Source: Alcanivorax quisquiliarum (GTDB taxonomy: Bacteria; Pseudomonadota; Gammaproteobacteria; Pseudomonadales; Alcanivoracaceae). Taken from it: 37,883 bases of DNA. Position numbers and translations under genes: made by a program. The first letter of the stretch is position 1. The number at the start of each line of letters is the position of its first letter. The notes below the pieces were generated by a model. It was not told the DNA's origin. It saw only the letters and a program-made list of their open reading frames with translations, and did not search any database. Below, one piece after another: positions 16,158 to 24,642 of this stretch. Location: the NCBI RefSeq assembly GCF_023051175.1, contig NZ_JALKII010000013.1, positions 1-37,883 on the forward strand, read 5' to 3'.

Positions 16158-19076
16158 CTACTGTTGTTCGTGCTCGCCAGCGATGCCCGGCGCTCCAGCG
16201 CCATGAAACCATTTTTCCCAGACCGTCCGCACCCCGTCACGCAGCTCGGAATATTCGGCGGCGTCAACCTCGGATTTCTCGTTGCGAAGTGCCAGGCGGT
16301 GCGCTGCGGAGCGGTAGGCGAGATACGCCTCCCGCAGGAGGCCGGCATCTTGGGCCGGCATCAGTTCCAGTACAGCCAGTGTCTCCAGCAGCCGCACATT
16401 ATCGGTGAAGCGGGTCAGCTCTCCGTGCTGCGCGGCCCATCTGAGAACCCCGTATTGCACCATAAATTCGATATCGACGATACCTCCGGGGTCGTGCTTG
16501 AGGCTGAAGCGTTCGCCCTGGCTGCCACTACCCAGATGCTGGATCATCTTCTCACGCATTTCGCACACCGCCTGGGCGAGTTCTGCCTGATCCCGCGGCT
16601 GCGCCAGGATGTCGTGGCGGATCGCGGCAAAGCGGGCGCCGGCGGTGGGGCAGCCGCCGACTACGCGGGCGCGCACCAGTGCCTGATGCTCCCACGTCCA
16701 GGCTTGCTCACGCTGGTATTTCTCGAAGGCGGCGATGCTGCTGACCAGCAGCCCGGCGGCGCCGGAAGGGCGCAGCCGGGCATCCACTTCGTAGAGCTGC
16801 CCGCTCATGGTGCGCGTGGTGAGGATATGAATGATGCGCTGGCCCAAGCGTGAGAAAAACTGCTCGTTGCTGACCGGCTTCTCACCATCCGTCATGCCGT
16901 CGGCCTCGGCATCGTGCAGAAACACCAGATCAAGATCGGAATCGTAACCCAGCTCAAGGCCGCCCAGCTTGCCGTAGCCGACGATGATGAAATCCGGGTC
17001 GCAGGGCTCGCCGTCTTCCCGGTGCGGGCGGCCATGGCGCGCCACCAGCGGCGCCCACGCCAGCTGCACTATTTCGTGCAGGATCGCCTCCGCCAGCCAG
17101 GTCAGATAATCGCTGACGCGCATCAATGGCATCGCCTCGGTCACTTCCGAGGCGGCCACGCGCAGCAGATGCGCTTGCTTGAAGTGCCGCAGCACTTCCA
17201 TCTGTTGCTCCAGATCATCTTCCGCCACGCGCAGCAGTTGCTGGCGCAGCTCATCGGCCAGCGCGCTGCGCTGCGGTGGTGTGTACAGCGAGCGCACGTC
17301 CAGCAGCTCGTCCAGCAGCACCGGGTGCCGGGTCAGCTGCTCGGCAATCCACGGGCTGGCACTGGAGAGCTTCACTAACTGCGTCAGCGCGTGGGGGTTC
17401 TCCACCAGCAGGGCGATGTAGGCCGAGCGCCGCAGCACGGCTTCCAGAAATGCCAGCAAGCGATCGCAAGTGACCGGCCCGCCCTGATGGTAGCCGAGGT
17501 TTTCCAGCACATGCGGGATCAGCCGATCCAGCCGCTCACGGGCGATGCGCTGCATCCCGGCGACCGGGCGGCTGTCGCGAAACTCGGCCAGCTTTTCGAG
17601 AATCGGCACCGGCTCGTTGATCCCGAGCCCTTCCAGCAGGCTGATCGCGGCCTCGCCTTCGATCTTGCCCAGCCAGACGGCCATCAGTTCGCCTTCAGCA
17701 CCCTCCGGCTCGTGATGATCCTCTTCCGGGTCGGCAATCACCTGACTGAAATGAAACCGCACCCGATCTCGATGGTGGGCCAGCGCGCGCTCACAGGCGC
17801 GCCGGTCGGCATAGCCCAGCGACAGCGCCAGCCGCTCCCAGCCGTCATCGTTTTCCGGCAGCCGCTGGGTCTGGCGATCCGCCACCGCCTGTAGCCGGTG
17901 CTCGGTGTTGCGCAGAAAGATATAGGCATCCCGCAGCTCGCCCGCCACATCGGCGGGCAACAATTCCAGCGCCACCAGTTGCGGCAGCACGCGCAACAGG
18001 TTCGGCACGCGCAGCGCCGGCAGCTGCCCGCCGCGAATCAGCTGAAAGGCCTGCACGATGAATTCCACTTCGCGGATGCCGCCGGGGCCGAGCTTTACAT
18101 CAGCCTGAATGCCCTTGCGGCGCACTTCGCGCTCGATCAGCACTTTCATTTCGCGCAGTGATTCAAAGGCGCCGAAATCGATGTAACGGCGATACACGAA
18201 CGGCCGCAGGCGTTGCACCATGCGCTGGCCGGCGGCCAGATCACCTGCCACCGGGCGAATCTTGATCAGCGCGTAGCGCTCCCACTCGCGGCCCTGTTCT
18301 TCGTAATAGGCTTCGATGGCATCAAAACCGGCGGCCAGCGCTCCCGAGGCGCCCCAGGGCCGCAGCCGCATATCCACGCGGAATACAAAGCCGTCGGCGG
18401 TGTTCTGGTCGAGCATACGGATCAGTTGCTGCCCGAGGCGAATAAAGAACTGGTGGTGGGTCAGGCCGTTACGGTGGCCGGCCAGCTCGCCTTCGTGTTC
18501 ATAACCGAACACCAGATCAATGTCGGAAGACAGATTCAGCTCGCTGGCGCCCAGCTTGCCCATGGCAAACACCACCAGCCGTACCGGCGCGCCGTCCGGC
18601 CCACGAGGCGTACCATCGCGTTTGCAGGCGGCGCGGTAGAGCTTTTCCAGTGCGGCGTCGATGAGGGTATCCGCCAGCAGCGAGAGATCGGCCACGGTGC
18701 TGTGATAATCGCCCAGCCCGCTGAGATCGCGCCAGATGATGCGCACCATGTGCCGGTGTCGCAGCTGCCGCAAGGCGCTCATCTGCGCAGCTTCGTCGGC
18801 AGCGCTGCGCAACGCCTCGATCACTTCCCGGCGCAACGAAGCGGCCTGCAATGGTGTATCCAGCACACCGGGCTGCGCCAGCCAGTGAGCCATTGCCGGC
18901 GTGTGAATCATGCGCTCGGCCACATAATCGGAGCCGGCCCATACATCAGGCAGCGCTTCCAGCAGCTGCGCTGGCAGCTGGCCCCCCGCCTCGGCAAAGC
19001 GCTCCCACTGGCGTTGCATTGCATCGGCCAGCAGGGCAGGAAGGGCTGTGAAATCGGGCGTTGTCATGCGCCGCAT
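16158..19076 (-). CDS. glnE: Bifunctional glutamine synthetase adenylyltransferase/deadenylase GlnE
   Basis: Controls glutamine synthetase by attaching and removing AMP in response to PII. The 972-residue length is typical. Two nucleotidyltransferase domains are present. The N-terminal (deadenylating) one has GKLGASELNLSSDIDLVFGY and the C-terminal (adenylylating) one has GYGKLGGLELGYDSDLDLVF, each with the Asp-X-Asp metal site. GGIREVEFIVQAFQL and GGIVDIEFMVQY follow the respective sites. ATG codons at 19076 and 19067 are both possible; neither has a clear ribosome site. The gap to ilvE is 95 bases. Confidence 0.95.
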   Translation of the reverse strand: MRRMTTPDFTALPALLADAMQRQWERFAEAGGQLPAQLLEALPDVWAGSDYVAERMIHTPAMAHWLAQPGVLDTPLQAASLRREVIEALRSAADEAAQMSALRQLRHRHMVRIIWRDLSGLGDYHSTVADLSLLADTLIDAALEKLYRAACKRDGTPRGPDGAPVRLVVFAMGKLGASELNLSSDIDLVFGYEHEGELAGHRNGLTHHQFFIRLGQQLIRMLDQNTADGFVFRVDMRLRPWGASGALAAGFDAIEAYYEEQGREWERYALIKIRPVAGDLAAGQRMVQRLRPFVYRRYIDFGAFESLREMKVLIEREVRRKGIQADVKLGPGGIREVEFIVQAFQLIRGGQLPALRVPNLLRVLPQLVALELLPADVAGELRDAYIFLRNTEHRLQAVADRQTQRLPENDDGWERLALSLGYADRRACERALAHHRDRVRFHFSQVIADPEEDHHEPEGAEGELMAVWLGKIEGEAAISLLEGLGINEPVPILEKLAEFRDSRPVAGMQRIARERLDRLIPHVLENLGYHQGGPVTCDRLLAFLEAVLRRSAYIALLVENPHALTQLVKLSSASPWIAEQLTRHPVLLDELLDVRSLYTPPQRSALADELRQQLLRVAEDDLEQQMEVLRHFKQAHLLRVAASEVTEAMPLMRVSDYLTWLAEAILHEIVQLAWAPLVARHGRPHREDGEPCDPDFIIVGYGKLGGLELGYDSDLDLVFLHDAEADGMTDGEKPVSNEQFFSRLGQRIIHILTTRTMSGQLYEVDARLRPSGAAGLLVSSIAAFEKYQREQAWTWEHQALVRARVVGGCPTAGARFAAIRHDILAQPRDQAELAQAVCEMREKMIQHLGSGSQGERFSLKHDPGGIVDIEFMVQYGVLRWAAQHGELTRFTDNVRLLETLAVLELMPAQDAGLLREAYLAYRSAAHRLALRNEKSEVDAAEYSELRDGVRTVWEKWFHGAGAPGIAGEHEQQ

Positions 19077-19138
19077 TGTCGTTGCGCGGCGCCCGGAATG
19101 CCAGAGGCGGCATACGCAACGGCGCCAGCGCCGGCGGT

Positions 19139-20941
19139 TCAGCCGAGCAGCACATCCTGCATCGGCGTCACCCGCAGCACTTCCTCGACGGTGGTCAGCC
19201 CCAGCGCCACCTTGCGTGCACCGCTGATGCGCAGCGGCTTCATGCCGCTCTTCAGCGCCTCGCGGGTAATCGCCTCCAGATCACCGCCCCGGCTGATGAC
19301 GCCCTTGAGCGAGGCCACCAGCGGCATGGTTTCATAGACGCCGATACGGCCCAGGTAGCCTGTGCCCCGGCACTCCAGGCAGCCCACCGGGCGATACACC
19401 TGCGCCGGCATCTTCAGGCGGAACGGCCGGCACAGTTCTTCCCAGGCAGCCGGCTCCACCGGGATCGCTTCCTTGCAGTGCGGGCAGAGTGTGCGCACCA
19501 GCCGCTGCGCCATCACGCCGTTGACCGTTGCGGTGACCAGATACGGTGGCACGCCCAGATCAATCAACCGGGTGATGGAGCTGGGCGCGTCGTTGGTGTG
19601 CAGGGTCGAGAGCACCAGATGGCCGGTCAGCGCCGCCTGGATCGCCATATCAGCCGTCGGCAGATCGCGAATCTCGCCGATCATGATGATATCCGGGTCT
19701 TGCCGCAGCAGCGCTTTCACGCCTTGGGAAAAACCCACGTCTATGTTCGCCTGCACCTGCATTTGATTGAAGCTCGGCTCGACCATCTCGATCGGGTCCT
19801 CGATGGTGCAGACGTTCACCTCCGGCGTGGAGAGCTGCTTGAGGGTGGAATAAAGCGTGGTGGTCTTGCCCGAGCCGGTCGGCCCGGTAACGAAAACAAT
19901 GCCGTTGTTATTCTGCGTCATGCGCTGCCAGGTGTCGTAATCCTCCTTGGCAAAGCCGAGCTGATCGAAGCTGCGCACCAGCACGTCCGGGTCGAAAATC
20001 CGCATCACCATTTTTTCACCGAATGCGGTTGGCAGCGTGGAAATGCGCAGCTCCACTTCAGCGCCATCGGGAGTTTTGGTTTTCAGGCGGCCGTCCTGCG
20101 GCTTGCGCTTCTCTGCCACATTCAGACGCGTGAGAATTTTCAGACGGCTGGTGACGGCGGCCATGATGGCGGCTGGCAGCTCATAAACATCGTGCAACAC
20201 GCCGTCGATGCGAAAGCGCATGCGCCCGGTGTCGCGGCGCGGCTCCAGATGAATGTCGCTGGCGCGCTGCGCGAAGGCGTATTGCAGAATCCAGTCAACG
20301 ATATTGACGATGTGCTGGTCATCGGCATCCGGTGTGCCCTGACTGCCCACTTCCAGCAGCTGCTCGAAGTTGGTGACCGCGCCGAGATTCTGGCCGCCCA
20401 CCTCCCGTGCGCCGGCAATGGAGCGCGAGAGGTTGTAGAACTCGATCCGGTAGCGGCGCAGTTGCTCGGGGTTGGCCAGCACCACCACCAGCTCGCGCTC
20501 GCGCAGCACCTGCTCAAGGTGCTCTGCCCAGGCACGCAGGAATGGCTGGTCGCAGGCCACCGTCACCTGATCGCGGCCCACCTCCACCGCCAGGATGCCG
20601 TGCCGCTCGGCAAATGCGTAGGACATCAGGCCGGTGATCGCATCCACCGGCGCCTTGAGCGGATCAATGTGATACAGCGGCAGCTGCGCCTTGTCGGCCA
20701 GCCAGCGGCTCAGCCAATCAATATCCAGCCGGCGGCCGGGCTGCAACTGGTCTTCCAGCCGGTACTTGGCAACAATTTGCAGCGGATGCCAGCTCAGCTC
20801 GCCCTTCTCTCGTGGTGTGGTGGAGATGACGTTGTAATCGCCCTGGGTCACGTGGCCGGCTTCAAGCAGCTCGCGCATTACCCAGCGCACATCGATTTCC
20901 AGGCCGGAGAGGGCCTGCGGCGAGCGGGCATTGACGTTCAC
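19139..20941 (-). CDS. Orphan GspE/PilB-type secretion ATPase
   Basis: Hexameric ATPase of the type II secretion/type IV pilus family. The GTG at 20941 is well supported by AGGAG six bases upstream and gives 600 residues. Residues 1 to about 180 form a divergent N-terminal domain resembling the MshEN/T2SSE-N type. The ATPase core has Walker A GPTGSGKTTT (353-362), the Asp box TIEDPIE (379-385), Walker B DPDIIMIGEIRD (415-426), the His box STLHTNDAPS (445-454) and a zinc site with CxxC at 486/489 and 521/524. All catalytic elements are intact. No secretin, pilin, platform or prepilin peptidase gene lies nearby, so its machine is encoded elsewhere or it serves another role. It is divergent from the phosphate genes. 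Confidence 0.9.
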   Translation of the reverse strand: MNVNARSPQALSGLEIDVRWVMRELLEAGHVTQGDYNVISTTPREKGELSWHPLQIVAKYRLEDQLQPGRRLDIDWLSRWLADKAQLPLYHIDPLKAPVDAITGLMSYAFAERHGILAVEVGRDQVTVACDQPFLRAWAEHLEQVLRERELVVVLANPEQLRRYRIEFYNLSRSIAGAREVGGQNLGAVTNFEQLLEVGSQGTPDADDQHIVNIVDWILQYAFAQRASDIHLEPRRDTGRMRFRIDGVLHDVYELPAAIMAAVTSRLKILTRLNVAEKRKPQDGRLKTKTPDGAEVELRISTLPTAFGEKMVMRIFDPDVLVRSFDQLGFAKEDYDTWQRMTQNNNGIVFVTGPTGSGKTTTLYSTLKQLSTPEVNVCTIEDPIEMVEPSFNQMQVQANIDVGFSQGVKALLRQDPDIIMIGEIRDLPTADMAIQAALTGHLVLSTLHTNDAPSSITRLIDLGVPPYLVTATVNGVMAQRLVRTLCPHCKEAIPVEPAAWEELCRPFRLKMPAQVYRPVGCLECRGTGYLGRIGVYETMPLVASLKGVISRGGDLEAITREALKSGMKPLRISGARKVALGLTTVEEVLRVTPMQDVLLG

Positions 20942-21031
20942 GGATGACTCCTGTGCTGGCGGCTGGTACCGCCTGTTGTAATTGGATTTCCCCCACCGCC
21001 GGGCATCTTTGCGGCCCGCTGCGGCAGCCTC

Positions 21032-21061
21032 ACTGTACCGCGAGCGAGCAGCCGTCGTCAT
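21032..21061 (-). promoter_or_regulatory. Candidate promoter of the orphan secretion ATPase gene
   Basis: On the minus strand ATGACG (-35, four of six), an 18-base spacer and TACAGT (-10, four of six). It would give a leader of about 84 bases to the GTG at 20941. It lies back to back with the promoter of the phosphate operon. Confidence 0.35.
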
Positions 21062-21089
21062 CGCTCGGCATATGGCCGCCGTCACAAAG

Positions 21090-21118
21090 GTGAAATATGC
21101 GCGAACTGGCCCTATACT
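21090..21118 (+). promoter_or_regulatory. Promoter of the DUF47-PiT operon
   Basis: GTGAAA (21090-21095), a 17-base spacer and TATACT (21113-21118), followed by a CGCGCC discriminator. A small inverted repeat, TCAC-AAAG-GTGA, overlaps the -35 and could be an operator; that part is speculative. Confidence 0.55.
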
Positions 21119-21139
21119 CGCGCCGCATACGCCATGCGA

Positions 21140-21155
21140 CGGCCGGAACCGGCCG
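21140..21155 (+). other. Perfect GC palindrome in the DUF47 leader
   Basis: CGGCCGG and CCGGCCG flank AA between the predicted start of transcription and the ribosome site of the gene at 21182. It could form a stable hairpin in the 5' leader or bind a protein as DNA. No known riboswitch is recognised. Confidence 0.4.
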
Positions 21156-21181
21156 CCCGGCACACTGACGGAGCGTGAGTC

Positions 21182-21862
21182 ATGTCCCTGGGTAACTCCA
21201 TTGCCGGCCTCTTTGGCCGCTCACCGATCAAGCCGCTGCAACAACACTACGAAACCGTCCACGCCTGCGTCAGCGAGCTGGAGCCATTCTTTCTGGCAGC
21301 CATCGGCAACGACTGGATCACCGGTGCCGAAATCCGTCAGCGCATTGTGGTGCTGGAGAACAAGGCCGACGACATGAAGCGGGATTTCCGCCTGAACATG
21401 CCCCGCAGCCTGTTTCTGCCGATGCCGCGTACCGATCTGCTGGAAATGGTCAGCACCCAGGATCGTGTTGCCAACAAGGCCAAGGATATCGCCGGGCTGA
21501 TGCTGGGCCGCCAGATGGCGATCCCTGAGCCTCTGGCCGAGCCGATGCTGGCTTACGTCCGGCGTACTATCGATACCTCGGCACAAGCGTTTTCGGTCAT
21601 CAACGAACTTGATCTGCTGCTGGAAACCGGCTTCGGTGACCGCGCCATTCGGCTGATCGAGGAAATGGTGGAGACACTGGATAGTCTGGAGCGGGAAACC
21701 GACCACCAGCAAGTAGCGATCCGCGCCATGCTTTTCCGTCTGGAGAAGGACTGGCCGCCGGTAGATGTGATGTTCCTCTACAAGATTATCGACTGGGTTG
21801 GCGATCTCGCCGACCGTGCTCATAAAGTGGGCGGTTACCTGCACCGCCTGGTCGCCCGCTGA
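21182..21862 (+). CDS. DUF47 / PhoU-like phosphate-transport accessory protein (TIGR00153 type)
   Basis: Cytoplasmic all-helical protein of the PhoU-related DUF47 family, whose genes usually precede PiT transporters and are thought to tune them. The 226 residues include FFLAAIGNDW, the metal-ligand-type helix ending LENKADDMKRDFR, and a second ETLDSLERETDHQQVAIRA helix with the paired acidic pattern seen in PhoU repeats. ATG at 21182 has GGAG eight bases upstream. It lies 33 bases ahead of the transporter and is certainly co-transcribed with it by spacing. Confidence 0.9.
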   Translation: MSLGNSIAGLFGRSPIKPLQQHYETVHACVSELEPFFLAAIGNDWITGAEIRQRIVVLENKADDMKRDFRLNMPRSLFLPMPRTDLLEMVSTQDRVANKAKDIAGLMLGRQMAIPEPLAEPMLAYVRRTIDTSAQAFSVINELDLLLETGFGDRAIRLIEEMVETLDSLERETDHQQVAIRAMLFRLEKDWPPVDVMFLYKIIDWVGDLADRAHKVGGYLHRLVAR

Positions 21863-21895
21863 CATCCAGTTCAGCCTCTTCCGGAGAGTCTCCGC

Positions 21896-23164
21896 ATGGA
21901 ATTCATTATTGCCCACGGCACGCTGATCCTGTTTCTGGCGTGCGCGTTCGGTTTCTTCATGGCCTGGGGCATAGGCGCCAACGACGTCGCCAATGCCATG
22001 GGCACCTCGGTCGGTTCCGGCGTGCTGACGGTTCGTCAGGCCATCGTTGTGGCGATGATCTTCGAGTTCTGCGGCGCCTATCTTGCAGGGGGAGCGGTCA
22101 CCGAGACGGTGCGCTCCGGCATCGTGGACTCCGGCGTGATGGAGAATACGCCGCACTTGCTTGTATACGGGATGATGGCATCGCTACTGGCGTCGGCGCT
22201 GTGGCTGATGATCGCCTCTACCATGGGCTGGCCAGTGTCCACCACGCATACGGTGATCGGCGCCATCGTCGGCTTTGCCGCGGTCGGCATCGGCGTGGAC
22301 GCGGTGCAGTGGAGCCAGATCGGCAACATTGTGCTGAGCTGGGTAGTGTCGCCTCTGCTCGCCGGCACCATTTCCTATCTCCTGTTCCGCAGCGTGCAAA
22401 AACTGATTCTCGACACCGCCGATCCCTTCACCCGCGCCAAGCGTTACGTGCCGTTCTACATTTTCCTCACCGGCTTCATGGTATCCATGGTGACCTTTAC
22501 CAAAGGGCTCAAGCACGTCGGCCTTGGCCTGAACATGCCGACAAGCATTGCTCTGGCGGTATTCACCGGCCTGCTGGTGGCGGGCATCGGTGCAGCGCTG
22601 TTGACCCGCATCCAGCCCAGCCCGGAAAAAGATCACCGTTTTCGTTTTGCCAGCACCGAACGCCTGTTTGCCATCCTGATGATCTTCACCGCTTGCGCCA
22701 TGGCGTTTGCGCACGGTTCCAATGATGTTTCCAATGCCGTCGGCCCTCTTGCAGCGATTTACAGCGTTGTTGCCAGTGGCGGCGAAGTATCGGCAACCTC
22801 TGCCATCCCGAGCTGGATCCTGCTTCTGGGTGCTATAGGCATCGTGGCCGGCCTGGCTATTTTCGGCCGCCGCGTCATGCGCACCGTGGGCGAAAAGATT
22901 ACCGAGCTGACCCCGAGCAGAGGCTTTGCCGCCGAACTGGGTGCGGCCTCGACGGTAGTGCTCGCTTCTGGCACCGGCCTGCCGGTTTCCACCACACATA
23001 CTCTGGTCGGCGCCATCCTCGGCGTGGGTCTGGCACGCTCCATCAGTGCCCTCAACTTGCGCGTGATCAGCGGCATCTTCACCTCGTGGATCGTTACCCT
23101 GCCGGCCGGCGCGCTCTTCTCGATCATGTTCTTCTTCATGTTCCTGGGCATGTTCGGCCACTGA
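21896..23164 (+). CDS. PiT-family inorganic phosphate transporter
   Basis: Inner-membrane low-affinity phosphate carrier. The 422-residue protein has the two inverted PiT signatures: GANDVANAMGTSVGSG near residues 27-42 and HGSNDVSNAVGPLAAI near 270. Each half also has a PVSTTHT motif (WPVSTTHTVIGAIVG and LPVSTTHTLVGAILG). About ten hydrophobic spans are visible, with a charged cytoplasmic loop near 245-260. GGAG lies upstream of the ATG at 21896. It pairs with the DUF47 protein upstream. Confidence 0.94.
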   Translation: MEFIIAHGTLILFLACAFGFFMAWGIGANDVANAMGTSVGSGVLTVRQAIVVAMIFEFCGAYLAGGAVTETVRSGIVDSGVMENTPHLLVYGMMASLLASALWLMIASTMGWPVSTTHTVIGAIVGFAAVGIGVDAVQWSQIGNIVLSWVVSPLLAGTISYLLFRSVQKLILDTADPFTRAKRYVPFYIFLTGFMVSMVTFTKGLKHVGLGLNMPTSIALAVFTGLLVAGIGAALLTRIQPSPEKDHRFRFASTERLFAILMIFTACAMAFAHGSNDVSNAVGPLAAIYSVVASGGEVSATSAIPSWILLLGAIGIVAGLAIFGRRVMRTVGEKITELTPSRGFAAELGAASTVVLASGTGLPVSTTHTLVGAILGVGLARSISALNLRVISGIFTSWIVTLPAGALFSIMFFFMFLGMFGH

Positions 23165-23180
23165 GCCTTATCTGGCAGTA

Positions 23181-23195
23181 GGGCCGGCTCGGCCC
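23181..23195 (+). terminator. Short GC hairpin after the phosphate transporter
   Basis: GGGCCG and CGGCCC flank a three-base loop 16 bases after the transporter stop. There is no T-run, so termination is uncertain. It also overlaps the region just upstream of the argA -10. Confidence 0.3.
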
Positions 23196-23201
23196 TGCTG
23201 C

Positions 23202-23207
23202 TATACT
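23202..23207 (+). promoter_or_regulatory. Possible argA -10 box
   Basis: TATACT lies about 37 bases before the preferred argA start. No convincing -35 is seen at normal spacing, so only the -10 is called. Confidence 0.3.
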
Positions 23208-23244
23208 GTGACGTCCACCAATGCTGGTCGCCACAGGCTCGCCG

Positions 23245-24585
23245 ATGACCTCCAATAAGCCCGACCCACAACCGCTCCAGACCCGCGACCATGTCGCCTG
23301 GTTCCGCAATTCCTCGCCGTACATCAACGCACACCGAGGCCGCACTTTTGTCGTGATGATCTCCGGCGAAGCGGTGCGCGCACCCGGTTTTCAATCGACC
23401 ATTCACGATCTGGCACTGCTCAACAGTCTGGGCATCAAGCTGGTGCTGGTGCACGGGGCGCGGCCACAGATAAGCGAGCGACTATCCGCGCAGAATCTGC
23501 ACACCCAGTTTGACCGCCACACCCGCATCACCGATCCGGTTGCGCTGGAAGCTGCTTTGGGCGCTGTTGGCGCGGTGCGGCTGCGCATCGAAGGGCTTTT
23601 TTCAATGGGGCTGGCCAATTCGCCGATGCACAGAGCCAGCATCCAGGTGGTATCGGGCAACTTTGTTATCGCCAAGCCAGTAGGAGTGCGCGACGGTTTT
23701 GATTACCAGCACACTGGCGAAGTCCGGCGCGTGCAGGTAGAGGCCATCCGCCGGCAGCTGGATAACGGCAACATCGTGCTGCTGTCGCCCATCGGCTGCT
23801 CACCCACCGGAGAGCTGTTCAACCTGAACTCCGAGGAAGTGGCCTCCACCACCGCCATCGCCATGAAGGCCGACAAGATTATCTATCTTGGCGAGGATGC
23901 CGGCGTAGTCGACGCCGAGGGCGAGCTGGTACGCGAAATATCGCCACAGCAGGCCGGCCAGTTACTGGCCCAGGAAGTAGTGGGCAACCCGAACACCGAA
24001 CGCCAGCTCACTGCCGCCTGCCACGCCGCCAGCAACGGGGTAGCGAGGGCGCACCTGATCAACTTTCATGAGGATGGCGCTCTGCTGCGAGAATTGTTCA
24101 CCCGCGATGGCTGCGGCACTCTGGTGACCCAGGAAAGCTTTGAGAATATCCGCAGCGCCTATATTGAAGATGTAGGCGGTATTCTTGAGCTGATTGCGCC
24201 ATTGGAAGACGCCGGCATTCTGGTGCGCCGCTCACGGGAGCGGCTGGAAGCAGAGATCAAGCGCTTTACCATTATCGAGCGCGATGGCATGGTGATCGGG
24301 TGCGCGGCACTTTATCCATTCGATGACGGGCAGTCTGCCGAACTTGCCTGCGTCGCTGTGCACCCGGATTACCGCAATGGTGAGCGCGGCCAGCAGCTGC
24401 TTGCTCATCTGGAAAAGCGCGCCCGCAATCAGGGCGTTCGCACGCTGTATGTGCTCTCCACGCAAACCACACACTGGTTTCAGGAGCAAGGATTCAGCCC
24501 CATGCCGGTTGAAGAGCTGCCCGGCGAACGCAAGAGCATGTACAACTATCAGCGCAATTCCAAGGTATTTCGCAAGGCCCTGTAA
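23245..24585 (+). CDS. argA: Amino-acid N-acetyltransferase (N-acetylglutamate synthase) ArgA
   Basis: First step of arginine synthesis: acetyl-CoA plus glutamate. The protein fuses an amino-acid-kinase-like domain (about 30-290; SPYINAHRGRTFVVM, LVLVHGARPQI, LLSPIGCSPTGE) with a GNAT acetyltransferase domain (about 310-446; ERDGMVIGCAALYP, AELACVAVHPDYR, GERGQQLLAHLEK). This is the classical ArgA layout and length. I chose ATG 23245 (446 residues) because a weak AGG is in place and 23221 would be almost leaderless relative to the -10 at 23202; 23221 remains possible and adds eight residues. The AAK domain normally mediates arginine feedback inhibition. Confidence 0.94.
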   Translation: MTSNKPDPQPLQTRDHVAWFRNSSPYINAHRGRTFVVMISGEAVRAPGFQSTIHDLALLNSLGIKLVLVHGARPQISERLSAQNLHTQFDRHTRITDPVALEAALGAVGAVRLRIEGLFSMGLANSPMHRASIQVVSGNFVIAKPVGVRDGFDYQHTGEVRRVQVEAIRRQLDNGNIVLLSPIGCSPTGELFNLNSEEVASTTAIAMKADKIIYLGEDAGVVDAEGELVREISPQQAGQLLAQEVVGNPNTERQLTAACHAASNGVARAHLINFHEDGALLRELFTRDGCGTLVTQESFENIRSAYIEDVGGILELIAPLEDAGILVRRSRERLEAEIKRFTIIERDGMVIGCAALYPFDDGQSAELACVAVHPDYRNGERGQQLLAHLEKRARNQGVRTLYVLSTQTTHWFQEQGFSPMPVEELPGERKSMYNYQRNSKVFRKAL

Positions 24586-24642
24586 CGCGCCCATGCGCCC
24601 CGACGTACTTATTGAATTCACCCGAGAACCCGGAACAACACC

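Noticed and set aside
19061-20947. Plus-strand open frame of 628 codons opposite the secretion ATPase
   Set aside because: Long only because of GC bias; the opposite strand carries every motor motif of the family.
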